Shown here in pieces: positions 34,101-43,268 of a DNA stretch of 64,000 nucleotides. The notes beneath the pieces were generated by a model. The model saw only the letters and a list, made by a program, of their open reading frames with translations, did no database searches and was not told where the DNA came from. The position numbers and the translations under genes are program-made. The number at the start of each line of letters is the position of its first letter. Position 1 is the stretch's first letter. The DNA is taken from the NCBI GenBank assembly GCA_963210315.1, contig OY723251.1, forward strand, positions 1,674,001-1,738,000, in the 5' to 3' direction. This stretch comes from Rhynchopus euleeides (lineage: Eukaryota > Euglenozoa > Diplonemea > Diplonemida > Diplonemidae).

Positions 34101-35246
34101 AACCGCAGAGCAGCAGTCCCCAAGGTTCTCCCCGACAGCACGCTGCAGGCCATACACACCAACCCGTTGGTGTGTGTGGAGGGGAGGGGAGGGGACGGGA
34201 GGGGGGGGGGGGGGATAGGCAAACAAGGCCCGACCGGCACAGTTGATAATAAGTTTCCGTTGCAAAAATTGCCGACGGGAGGTTGGCCATCGCTGCCAAC
34301 ACATGCCCAAAAAAATGCCTGAAGAGGGAAGGGGGGGGGGGAAGGGACAACCCGGTTTAGAAAATAGCGGCTGCTGCCAGGCAAGTGCCTCCTCTCCCCC
34401 CCCCCCCGCCCCTGCCCTGGGAGGAGGGGCAGAGACACGGTTCCTCTGGTAGCGGCGATCCGTCCCGCCTGCCCACCCATGCCCCCCTCAACTCTCACAG
34501 CCCCCCCCCCCCCCACCCCCCCCCCATCGAATCTCGCCCCTCTCAGGAAAACCGGAGCGGGGTTGGCAACAGCCAGTGGTGCTGTGATGTCGCAGGATGC
34601 AGAAAGGCACGCTCTCCCACTCCCCCCCCCGGCCCCAACCCGTCATTTGTGTTGCAATTGGGGGACGGGGGGCCTTCGCTCGGAAGTGCAGAACGGTGTA
34701 ACGATTGTATCAGCAACATTATTTCTGTGCGTTTCACCACAACCTCTCCCCTCCCCCATTCCCCGTGTTGAGTGACATGTGTCGACAGTGTTCTATTTTA
34801 CGGACGCAGGGTTCGCGAAACCCAATGTTGCCAAAATGCAGAGAGAGAGAGCTTTGTTTTGGTAGTGTGCAGTTTGTTGCGTGAGGTGGCTCCCCCGGCA
34901 CCTCCTGCATACGCAGTGTATGATATATGTGATGCACAACACAAGTTCTCTTCGCAACGCTACGCTATTGCATCCAAGAGAGAGAGAGAGGGGGGGTGGG
35001 GGAGCAGAAGAGGGGTATAGTGAGCTGTGTGGCGCTGCCCCGCCCCGTTATTCTCACGACATTCCCCGTTTGAAGCTCAACATGACACGGGGTTCTTTGA
35101 CACACACAGTGTGACACAGAGCGAAGGTCACCTCATCCCCTCCCCTCCTCCTCCTCTAATGCTTCCCTCCACGCCAACGCTCCGCCGCACCAGCAGAGTG
35201 GCATCCGTTGCAGCCTTCCTGACGCATCTGCTACCAACCGCTGCCG

Positions 35247-35272
35247 CCACCACACCCACCCCCTCCCTGCAG
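35247..35272 (+). promoter_or_regulatory. Candidate trans-splice acceptor
   Basis: Tract CACCCACCCCCTCCCTGCAG, 60 bases before the ATG at 35333. Confidence 0.35.
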
Positions 35273-35332
35273 CGCCAGCTGAGGGCGGGCGGGGGGACTG
35301 CAAACGCAACCTGCTCCGGAGAGAGCAGAGCG

Positions 35333-36280
35333 ATGGCGGCACCGCTCAGCGGGGAGATGGGGGGTGTGGGGCTGGCGATGCCTCCTGCGCATGGGGGGGA
35401 CCGGCGGTTCTACACAGTCACCCCGCTGGTGAGCGAGTCGGGCGCTGTGGGGTTTGGGGCGGAGATCTCGGGGGTCGACCTGAAGTCGTTCGACCTCGCC
35501 ACGCCTGGCTTTGCGGAGGCGCTGAAGGAGGATATCCGTGCGTACCGCATCCTCCTTTTTAAAGGCCAGGGGGAGGTGAGCGGGGGAAGGCAGGTGGAGA
35601 TCAGCAGGGTTCTGGGGGCTTTGGAAAGCACATTCTACAAACACCCGCGATCGCCCCACCCCGATGTGTTCCGCGTTTCGAACGACGAGTCGGAAGGTTG
35701 CACAAACGTGGGGCGCACCGGGTGGCACGTTGACGGGACTTTCCAGCCGACACCCTTCCTCTTTCAGACGATGCACTTCCACTCTGTCTGCCGCGGCGGT
35801 TCGACCCACTTCGTACCTCTCCGCGAGGTCTACGCGATGCAGGAGGATGACGTCCGCAGCAGGTGGGACCGGATGTGGATGATGACCCGCGGCAAAGCGC
35901 ACCCCCTGGTGTACCGCCACCCCACCAGGGGCGACGTGACTCTCCTTTTCCACTGCGGGATGTCGTTTGCGGATGGGTGGGGTGTTGAGGCGGCCCCCGG
36001 AGGCGAAGACGCACCCGCCTTCGAGCGGGTGGTTTCCCACCGGGATTTCGCGCGGGAGCTGACGGAGCAGTGCGTCAGGGCCCTGCCGTTGCACGGGCTG
36101 AAGCTGCAGTGGGAAGCGGGGGACTTTGCGATCAACGACAATGTGGGCAACGCGCACTACGCGACAGAGGGGACGCAGGCTGATCCCGCGGAGGCTGGCC
36201 TCCGGATCCTGCACAGGACAACCGTGTCGGGGACACAGGTTCCCACAAAATTTGACGGCAGGCAGTCGTTTCGGCTGTGA
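35333..36280 (+). CDS. TauD/TfdA-family Fe(II)/2-oxoglutarate dioxygenase
   Basis: A 315-residue product, single exon. TauD-family enzymes couple 2-oxoglutarate decarboxylation to oxygenation of a small substrate. The iron-binding HxD is visible in GWHVDGTF, the distal His in LRILHRTTVSG, and the family-typical block DNVGNAHYATE just before it. An early GAEISGVDL matches the usual N-terminal strand. Length fits the family. I chose the ATG at 35333 because a C-rich tract ending CTGCAG lies 60 bases upstream. The frame is open further and an alternative ATG at 35159 would add 58 mostly Arg/Ser/Ala-rich residues without acidic residues until the end, resembling a mitochondrial presequence; a pyrimidine tract precedes it but without an AG. 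The substrate cannot be told from sequence. It is the first of three close co-directional genes. Confidence 0.85.
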   Translation: MAAPLSGEMGGVGLAMPPAHGGDRRFYTVTPLVSESGAVGFGAEISGVDLKSFDLATPGFAEALKEDIRAYRILLFKGQGEVSGGRQVEISRVLGALESTFYKHPRSPHPDVFRVSNDESEGCTNVGRTGWHVDGTFQPTPFLFQTMHFHSVCRGGSTHFVPLREVYAMQEDDVRSRWDRMWMMTRGKAHPLVYRHPTRGDVTLLFHCGMSFADGWGVEAAPGGEDAPAFERVVSHRDFARELTEQCVRALPLHGLKLQWEAGDFAINDNVGNAHYATEGTQADPAEAGLRILHRTTVSGTQVPTKFDGRQSFRL

Positions 36281-36778
36281 GCAGTATTTCATGTACTCGT
36301 GGAATGGCAACGTTCTCTCTTCTCGGGGTGCATTGATGTGTTATTTGCGATGTGTTGGCGTGTGGCAGCGCTATGATGATGGTGCATTCCCGCAGATACG
36401 TTGGCCCGCCCCGCCCCGCCCCCACCCGGGGTGCCGAGAATCGGGGGGTCTGGCACCGTAGGATCGGGAGTTGTCTTCTGCAACAGAACAGTAGTGTTGG
36501 CGGGGGGGAGCATTCGCTCAGACGTGCAGAAGAGGGGGGGGGGGGAGGGTGGGCCGCATTCACAAAAACTGGCTGTAGAGTGGGACAGTTTTGACGCAGT
36601 GGCACAGAGCGAAGTCACTCACACACCTGATGGTGTTAAATGGGTGTGTTTATAGACTACTGCCCTGCCGCAGCAACAGCCTGGTGCCACCGCACCGCGG
36701 CACGTGGGCCACCTGCTGTAGCAGGGGAAGCTTCGTGTTGGCCGTTGTGCCCCACCACAGGTCAGCCTTGCACACTGC
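36281..36778. other. Intergenic region with R100 copy
   Basis: Non-coding apart from R100 copy 3 (36516-36615), G-runs near 36534-36545 and the acceptor tract of the next gene. Confidence 0.45.
36516..36615 (+). repeat. R100 repeat, copy 3
   Basis: GCTCAGACGTGCAGAAG, a G-run, AACTGGCTGTAGAGTGGGAC, then GTGGCACAGAGCGAAGTCAC. Confidence 0.5.
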
Positions 36779-36797
36779 ACTCCTCCCACCACCGCAG
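36779..36797 (+). promoter_or_regulatory. Candidate trans-splice acceptor
   Basis: CTCCTCCCACCACCGCAG ends 35 bases before the ATG at 36833. Confidence 0.4.
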
Positions 36798-36832
36798 GTG
36801 TGAACACAGCTGCCTTTGGCACGAGGGGGGAC

Positions 36833-37804
36833 ATGTTGGTGTTCCTGGCTGACAGGAGGACCGGTGACCAGCATGCCGCTGACATCGGGATCGACGACAC
36901 GCCGGATATGTTGAAGGAGCTTGCACTGCAGGCGTTCCCCAGCTGTGTTGGTGTGGTGTTGCCTGGCCTGCAGCTGTCGGTGGGGGGCGAGGTCCTGTGC
37001 GATGACGAGCCTCTGAGCAGTGTTGCAGGTGTCGGAGACGGGTGCACAGTGGATGTTGACCTGGTGTGCCAGTACTACCAGGATGCGCTGGACAGCGGTA
37101 GCATGCAAATCTGGGAGGTCCCGCTGTGGGTCTCGAACAAGGCGGAGGTGATCCGAGCTGTTCGGAAAAGGACGGTGCGTCTCAAGTCCGCACACCACAC
37201 GGTGAGGGCCAATCGCGAGATCAATCTCGCAGCTGTGCAACAGAGAGGCATGGCCTTGCCATACGTCCACCCCTCCCTGGCGGCTGATCGTGAAATCAAT
37301 CTCACTGCGGTGCAGCAGGAAGGTTGGGCCTTGCAATACGCCCACCCCTCCCTGAGGGCCGATCGTGAACTATGTCTCGCAGCCGTGCAGCAGGACGGCG
37401 AGGCCTTGGAACATGTCCCCTACTCAGTGAAGGACGATCGTGAGATCAATCTCACAGCTGTGCAACAGAGGGGCATGGCCTTGCAATTTGTCCACCACAA
37501 CCTGAAAGCCGATCGGGAAATTAATCTTGAAGCTGTGCAGCGGGAAGGTCGGGCCTTGCAATATGTCCACCCCTCCCTGAAGGCCGATCGTGAGATTAAT
37601 CTCGCAGCGGTGCAGCAGGACGGTGCGGCCTTGCGGTTCCTCCACTCTTCCCTGAGGGCTGATCGTGAAATCAATCCCGCAGGTTTAGATGTGTGGTCAA
37701 TGCACACTCGTTCCACCATGACGAGCTTTGCTTTTGGGCAAGTTGCAGCAATGTTCGGTGCCATTCTCACAAGAATCAGAGATCTGTACCAACGCGTAGG
37801 CTAG
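36833..37804 (+). CDS. Ubiquitin-like domain plus DUF4116 repeats
   Basis: A 323-residue product, single exon. The frame is open slightly upstream, but 36833 is the first ATG after the acceptor. Residues ~1-80 look like a ubiquitin-like fold (LVFLADRRTG, then LKELALQAFP, then LSVGGEVLCDDEPLSSV). Residues ~125-290 carry about seven tandem 24-25-residue units of the form DREINLAAVQQ-G-AL-YVHPSL, the DUF4116 signature found in many protists. Neighbouring units are very similar at DNA level (GATCGTGA.ATCAATCTC), which suggests recent expansion by unequal crossover. The C-terminal ~35 residues are unique with a hydrophobic stretch (FAFGQVAAMFGAIL). Function of DUF4116 is unknown; a ubiquitin-like/repeat adaptor is only a guess. 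It lies between the dioxygenase and cyclase genes on the same strand. Confidence 0.8.
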   Translation: MLVFLADRRTGDQHAADIGIDDTPDMLKELALQAFPSCVGVVLPGLQLSVGGEVLCDDEPLSSVAGVGDGCTVDVDLVCQYYQDALDSGSMQIWEVPLWVSNKAEVIRAVRKRTVRLKSAHHTVRANREINLAAVQQRGMALPYVHPSLAADREINLTAVQQEGWALQYAHPSLRADRELCLAAVQQDGEALEHVPYSVKDDREINLTAVQQRGMALQFVHHNLKADREINLEAVQREGRALQYVHPSLKADREINLAAVQQDGAALRFLHSSLRADREINPAGLDVWSMHTRSTMTSFAFGQVAAMFGAILTRIRDLYQRVG

Positions 37805-38040
37805 GAGCACGGCTATCCCGTTTCGTTCCTTTCAAACATAGAAAGCCATCGACATGCCGAGATAGGCAGCAGGAGAGAGACCCCCCTACCCCTACCCCTC
37901 CCCCTTCCTTTGCCAGTGTCACAGTCAACGTGACACTGGCAACGCAGACACCAAACCCAGGCCAGAGAGCTCGACGCCGATACTTGCCTCCCCCTCTTCT
38001 TGCGGGCGCACCGTTTTGCACTTCTGCCACTCAGCCAGCA

Positions 38041-38062
38041 GCCCCACCCCACCCACCTGCAG
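38041..38062 (+). promoter_or_regulatory. Candidate trans-splice acceptor
   Basis: CCCCACCCCACCCACCTGCAG ends 10 bases before the ATG at 38073. This is the clearest acceptor in the window. Confidence 0.45.
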
Positions 38063-38072
38063 GCGTGCCACA

Positions 38073-41000
38073 ATGCTGAGCCTGGGTGTGCTGGGGCTGG
38101 CCCTTGCAGGCTCGCCCCAGTGCTCCTCAGACCCAACCAGCTGCCCCTACGCCGTGGGCGACGGGTTGTTCTGGTATAACAGCTCCCAGCTCGTCATCTC
38201 CCAATATGACCGATATGACGCCTTCACAGAGGAACAGCAGCAGAGGGCCTGTTCCCTAGACAGCTGGGTAGCGGCAGATCAGTGCCACGATCGGTGCAAC
38301 TTCCGTTTGGAGATCACGCAGCCAGAGGACCTGCGCATGGTGGTGTGCCTTTTCGATAACGAGTACACGCCTTACTCCCCTGAAGCTCATGTCGACCTGC
38401 ATCACCCGCTGAACGGCGTGGAGTACGCCATCAGGAACATCAGCGCGCGGGGCACATCGTGTTCGCTGGGCGGGGGTGCGGACGTGTCGGGGGCGATTGC
38501 ATTTCAGGATGGGGTGTGCAATGATGCGTCTGTGGCGCGCGCAGCCCGCGCGGGCGGTGCCGTCATGTCGATCAGGGCCAGCCCTGATATCTACAACCAA
38601 ATCAAGCTGACGCTGCCCTCGCGGGGCAGCGGGGAGGGTTTGGAGGACTTCCCGTCGGCGGTGATGCCGCAGCACCACAGCCTGCTGCTGTGGGAGGCGC
38701 TGGAGCGTGGTGCGGCCGTGCGTGGGAGGGTGGTCTTCAGCTGCGACGGGCTGCCGCAGGTCAGTGGGGCGAGTGCGGCAGACCTCGGGGACGGGTGCCC
38801 GTTCCCACGCATGGCGGGGATGTGCAACGACATGCCGCTGCCGGAGGACCGACTGTGCTCGCGGTGCCCGCTAGAGCTGCGGGTTGCGGGGGTGGCGGTG
38901 TGCCTGTGGGGCAACACGCTGCTGCCGCGCAAGGCGGAGACGCTGCTGCAGAACACAGTGGAGCTACCGTTGGCGACGGCAGCAGACGAGGTTGTCCTGG
39001 CTTCTGACCTGCCTGGGGGCGGGTGCAGTGCCAACGACTATGCACAGCTTGATGGGAAGATCGTGTTGGTGCAGGTGAGTGGTTCGTGCCTTCCCTTCGC
39101 ACAGGCGCGCCTGGCCCAGGCACAGGGTGTGCGTGCAGTCATCATCGCACCGCGTCTCGAGCATTACTTCATCACCCTCGTGGAGGGGCCTTCCATCGGT
39201 GTCACGATCCCTGTGCACACCATCAACTATGCGAGCTACCTCGCCTTGCAGGCGGCTGCCAAGGAGATGCCGGTGGTGGCGGGCGTGGGGCTGGTGCTCG
39301 GCCCAGGGGTGCTTGCCGTGGGCAGGGCGGTGCCATCGCTGGTTCCTGAGAACGCCACCCACACAGGCGAGTCAGCGCTGAGCGGCGGCGCGCTGTCCAC
39401 CTGGGAGTGGAACGCCGTGGTGACAGTGTGCATGGCGTTGCTTGCCTGCGAGGCGCTCCTCCTGGCGCTGCTGCTGGTGCACCGGCACAGGCATGCGGTG
39501 CAGCTGCCTGAAGACACACACACATCCGGTGTGTCCGTGCCTCTGGGGCTGGCCAGCATGGGGCTGAGCCTGTCGCTGCTGGTTATCGTGGCGGTGGTTG
39601 CGTTTACGCTGACGTCTGCTGCAGGCCAAGAGTCCATGGATACAGCTATCAGAGATGGGCGGGCGGCGGCCCTGTCGATGCATGAAAATGCTGTGGAGAA
39701 TGTCGACGACCTCGCAGCACGCATGCGTATTATGATCGTAGACCGCGCCTTGGAGGGTGTACACAATATGTTTGCGCAATTTGAATCTGTTGCACACGGG
39801 CATAACGTCATTGCCAGAGACTTCGACGGTTCGTGGCAGAGCTTCCTCGACATGTATATCAAGTACCAAGAGATTGGGCGGTCCGAGAGGGATGTGTTGC
39901 AGGTGAATATTCTGACAACAAATGGTTTCTTTGCAGGGAAGAATTTTCGCAATGACGACCGGACGGAGGCGGAACGCAGCGACGGTGTATCGGGTGATGT
40001 GGCCACCAACAACACAGGTTTCCCATACGGGATGAGGCTGTCGTACGGATTCAAATTCGTGATGTACCTCCCGGTATCGGAGCTGAACTTCAGCAACCTG
40101 CTGGGCAGCAGCAGGTTCAGCCCCCTGTCGCTGTTCAACAGATCGGCCAGGCCCGACACCCGTGTGTGGCATGTGGGGCGCCGCGTTGTGGACCAGGCTC
40201 CTATCGTGACTGACTACAAGATGAGCATGGTTCTGCCCTTCTTCAACAAGGACGGGGTGTACTGGGGCACGTTGGAGTCCAGCAACTTGTTGAGTGTGCT
40301 CGGTAGTATTGTTAGCAACAAAGTGCACGGCAGCGAGATGCAGAACATGACGTCCCTCATTGTCGACTACACCGATGGCGCGATCCTTGCCAACTCTGCA
40401 GGCGAGATAGGGCGGAAAGAAGGGATTGTTCCCTTCGTGGGATCGTCTGTCAGGAGCCTGTATACTGTGCACACAATACCCTCTCTGCATGTGAAGGCTC
40501 TTGGCAACTATCTGGGCCAGCAGGACAGGTGGTTGGGGCACAATGGGGCGTTCGACCAGAAGGACGAGTGGTCGCACCAGCACCTCTACCTCGCAAAGCT
40601 GCGTGCTGCCGGCGGGGTGGTGGTGGATGAGGGTGGGGAGGACGTGAAGGCGGAGTCGCGCGGGGGTGGGTGCGGCACGTGCACAGTGATGGACACCGAC
40701 CTCGGGCGCGAGGTGTTTGCGTTCGATGGCACCAACGTGCTGCACATCTACAACAACCTGACCGTGGGTGCGCCTGCCATGGCAAGCACACGCACGAGCC
40801 CTGTGGGGCAGGCGTGGGCCAGCAACGAATCCGAGTACGCAGAGTCGATTGTGATGTCGGACGGGACAGAGTGTGTGGCACGCCGCCCGCTTCGTGGCGG
40901 TGCGCTGGGGTGTTTCCTGCGTCCTCCATTCACACACAGCGATCACTACACCATCAGCATACGTGTGCGGCCCGATGACGTGGCGGTGAACCGGGAGGTA

Positions 41001-43268
41001 CGCGGGGCACATCTGTTCTCGCATACCTTCGAGGGCGAGGCGAACGTGCGTGTGTTTGCTGACGGGGAGGTGAGCGCCAAAGTCCTGCAGAGCGGCTGCC
41101 GTGTGAAGGGTGTGCCTGGCGGGCTGCCTGTGGGCAGGTGGACCACGGTCACTGTGGTGACACAGGAGGGCGATCCCTCCGTCTGCTCTGTGTACCTCAA
41201 CGGCACACTGCACGCATCGAGCTACTTCAGGCGAGGCACGCATCTGGATACAGCAGTCACCAACCCCTACTACGCAGGGCGGCACTTCCACGGGCGCATG
41301 GACAACCTCATGATGTTCGGGCAGACGCTGACGGCTGCAGAGGTGATGTCGCTGCACACTACTGAGGGCCTTGTGCGTGAGGTGCCCAGCCGGTTGTGGT
41401 TCGTGGCGGCGAAGGCGATCCCCATGGACACCTTGGCACACCGGGGTGCCACGTGGAGTGTGGCTGTGATGGTGCCACGCGAGGACATCATGCGCCGGGT
41501 GGACGAGAACGACCAGGCGACGATGTGCAACTTTGCGGTGCAGGAGGACAACACGAACAAGAAGCTGGGGCGGAAGACGAATGAGACGGTGCTGGTGGTT
41601 GTGGTGATTGCGCTCTTCTCCGTGTGCGTGTTCCTCGTCTTCAACAGCATGCTGACACGCCCCTTCGCACGCTACGCGGTGCTGATGACGGAGGCGGCGG
41701 TGATGAAGGTCGACGAGATGCCGGAGGGCGAGTCCTTCATCCGTGAGCTGCGTGCCATGAATAGCGCCATGCGTGTGATGCTCAGCAACCTGAAGGAGTA
41801 CAAAACCTTCATGCCGGATGCCATCTTCGAAACCACGGCGGCTGTCCCCCTGACAGCGTGCAGCGTGGACGCACCAGGCCTGCTGAGCGGCTGTGCTGCA
41901 GTGCTATTCACAGACATCCAGGGGTCGACAGCACTGTGGGAGGCGTGTCCGGACGGGATGTCTGTCGCGCTGCGTTTACACAACGCGGTGATGCGGGAGC
42001 AGATCGCTGCGCACGGCGGGTACGAGGTGAAGACCATCGGGGACGCCTTCATGGTGGGTTTCACAGACCTGGACACCGCACTGGCGTTTGCGCTGCGGAC
42101 CCAAGAGGAGCTGGTGCGTGCGGCGTGGCCTGAGAGCCTGCTGGAAATCGTGCAGTGCCAGCGCGACATGGACACCGGATACTGCGGGCTGCGTGTGCGC
42201 ATGGGGGTGACGAGCGGAGAGGTGAACGTGGAGCTGAACGAAGTGATGCAGCGCTACGACTACTTCGGGAAGACCGTCAACCGCGCGGCCCGTCTGGAGG
42301 CACAGGGTGTGGGCGGCGGTGTGGTTGTGGAGGACAAGGTGGTTGCGGACCTTGCAGTCGTGCGGACCAAGCAGGCGGTGGTAGTGCCCCTGGGGGTGCG
42401 GGAGCTGAAGGGCATCAAGAACCGCGTCGCCCTGTCGCTGCTGGTGCCGCAGTCGCTCCGCCAGCGCGTGCCTCACATCAACGCTGTGCTGGTGGGCACA
42501 GCCAAGGCGGTGAACCCCCTGACGCGCGCTGACCTGAGCGAGGCCAGCCTGGGGGCCTCGGGGTCGACGGTATCCAAGATATCGCTGCGCGGAAGCCAGT
42601 CTGCATTCAGGGACCGCTTCGAGGAGCGCCTGCATGAGGTCACATCCTCCACGACGGGATTTGTGCTGCAGGGGTGCAGCAAGGCAGGGGATGCCACTGC
42701 TGTCGCCAACTCACAACTCTCCCGTGTGCTGGCCAGCCTGGCACGCAGCGATGGGCGCCTGCTGAGTGTGTGCGGGACTGCGGCACTCGTGGCGTGGAAC
42801 GTGGTGTCGCCGTGCGCCGGACACGTCGAAGGTGCGCTGCGCTTCGTCGGTATGATGGCGGGGCCTGCGCTACGGTGCGGTCTGTGCAGTGGGAGGGTGT
42901 TGAGCGGTTACATCGGGACGCGCGAGCAGCGCTTCGTGACTGCTGTGGGGCCGTGTGTGCAGGCGTGCCTGTCGGGCTGCTTTTGGGCAGAGGGCCCCAC
43001 CGCCGTCGCCTTTGCCACGCAGGACGGGGCTGTTGCAAGCGCCCTGACGGAGCGCGGACTGGCAGCACATGCGGGTCAGATGGATGCCGCCGGCGAGACC
43101 TTCGGCATGTACTTGGTGGACTGCGCAGCTGTCACTGCCAGTGTCGAGGAACGCCGTGGCATGTTCAGCTGTGCCCCGAGGCAAGGCCAGGCCACAATGC
43201 CAATGATAGTGCAAAGCTATCGCTCCGATACCAACACTGCAACTCAGGCCCGGTCCCCTGGGCGATGA
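38073..43268 (+). CDS. Receptor-type class III adenylate/guanylate cyclase
   Basis: A 1,731-residue product, single exon. Makes a cyclic nucleotide from NTP at a membrane. An N-terminal signal peptide is followed by a Cys-containing ectodomain with two protease-associated-like modules (one near GAIAFQDGVCNDA, one at GKIVLVQVSGSCLPFAQARL). Membrane spans lie at about residues 450-475 and 495-515. Then comes a large region with a LamG/concanavalin-like module (YTISIRVRPDD...NGTLHAS...MDNLMMFGQTL), a further span near FSVCVFLVFNSML, a HAMP-like linker and the catalytic domain. Metal-binding Asp1281 (LFTDIQGST) and Asp1324 (TIGDAFMV) and transition-state Asn1403/Arg1407 (TVNRAARLE) are present, so one subunit type could form an active homodimer. 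Residues ~1530-1710 look like a second, degenerate cyclase domain (CGLCSGRVLSGYIGTREQRF) without metal ligands. ATP versus GTP is not settled. It resembles trypanosomatid receptor cyclases in layout, with an added lectin-like module. Confidence 0.85.
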   Translation: MLSLGVLGLALAGSPQCSSDPTSCPYAVGDGLFWYNSSQLVISQYDRYDAFTEEQQQRACSLDSWVAADQCHDRCNFRLEITQPEDLRMVVCLFDNEYTPYSPEAHVDLHHPLNGVEYAIRNISARGTSCSLGGGADVSGAIAFQDGVCNDASVARAARAGGAVMSIRASPDIYNQIKLTLPSRGSGEGLEDFPSAVMPQHHSLLLWEALERGAAVRGRVVFSCDGLPQVSGASAADLGDGCPFPRMAGMCNDMPLPEDRLCSRCPLELRVAGVAVCLWGNTLLPRKAETLLQNTVELPLATAADEVVLASDLPGGGCSANDYAQLDGKIVLVQVSGSCLPFAQARLAQAQGVRAVIIAPRLEHYFITLVEGPSIGVTIPVHTINYASYLALQAAAKEMPVVAGVGLVLGPGVLAVGRAVPSLVPENATHTGESALSGGALSTWEWNAVVTVCMALLACEALLLALLLVHRHRHAVQLPEDTHTSGVSVPLGLASMGLSLSLLVIVAVVAFTLTSAAGQESMDTAIRDGRAAALSMHENAVENVDDLAARMRIMIVDRALEGVHNMFAQFESVAHGHNVIARDFDGSWQSFLDMYIKYQEIGRSERDVLQVNILTTNGFFAGKNFRNDDRTEAERSDGVSGDVATNNTGFPYGMRLSYGFKFVMYLPVSELNFSNLLGSSRFSPLSLFNRSARPDTRVWHVGRRVVDQAPIVTDYKMSMVLPFFNKDGVYWGTLESSNLLSVLGSIVSNKVHGSEMQNMTSLIVDYTDGAILANSAGEIGRKEGIVPFVGSSVRSLYTVHTIPSLHVKALGNYLGQQDRWLGHNGAFDQKDEWSHQHLYLAKLRAAGGVVVDEGGEDVKAESRGGGCGTCTVMDTDLGREVFAFDGTNVLHIYNNLTVGAPAMASTRTSPVGQAWASNESEYAESIVMSDGTECVARRPLRGGALGCFLRPPFTHSDHYTISIRVRPDDVAVNREVRGAHLFSHTFEGEANVRVFADGEVSAKVLQSGCRVKGVPGGLPVGRWTTVTVVTQEGDPSVCSVYLNGTLHASSYFRRGTHLDTAVTNPYYAGRHFHGRMDNLMMFGQTLTAAEVMSLHTTEGLVREVPSRLWFVAAKAIPMDTLAHRGATWSVAVMVPREDIMRRVDENDQATMCNFAVQEDNTNKKLGRKTNETVLVVVVIALFSVCVFLVFNSMLTRPFARYAVLMTEAAVMKVDEMPEGESFIRELRAMNSAMRVMLSNLKEYKTFMPDAIFETTAAVPLTACSVDAPGLLSGCAAVLFTDIQGSTALWEACPDGMSVALRLHNAVMREQIAAHGGYEVKTIGDAFMVGFTDLDTALAFALRTQEELVRAAWPESLLEIVQCQRDMDTGYCGLRVRMGVTSGEVNVELNEVMQRYDYFGKTVNRAARLEAQGVGGGVVVEDKVVADLAVVRTKQAVVVPLGVRELKGIKNRVALSLLVPQSLRQRVPHINAVLVGTAKAVNPLTRADLSEASLGASGSTVSKISLRGSQSAFRDRFEERLHEVTSSTTGFVLQGCSKAGDATAVANSQLSRVLASLARSDGRLLSVCGTAALVAWNVVSPCAGHVEGALRFVGMMAGPALRCGLCSGRVLSGYIGTREQRFVTAVGPCVQACLSGCFWAEGPTAVAFATQDGAVASALTERGLAAHAGQMDAAGETFGMYLVDCAAVTASVEERRGMFSCAPRQGQATMPMIVQSYRSDTNTATQARSPGR

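Larger units (their letters stand above)
29944..35246. other. Low-complexity intergenic region
   Basis: More than 5 kb of C/G homopolymers, GA and CT microsatellites (about 31187-31207, 31642-31655, 32388-32412, 34977-34991), and Pro/Gly-rich shadow frames on both strands. No recognisable gene. It carries hairpin module copy 8, a GTACCCCCCC palindrome pair and, at about 35094-35127, a fragment of R100. Confidence 0.5.

Noticed and set aside
35231..41441. Very long minus-strand open frames opposite the dioxygenase and cyclase genes (up to 689 codons)
   Set aside because: They are antisense shadows of GC-rich coding sequence; the + strand products have clear domains and catalytic motifs while the antisense ones are His/Gln/Arg-rich with none.
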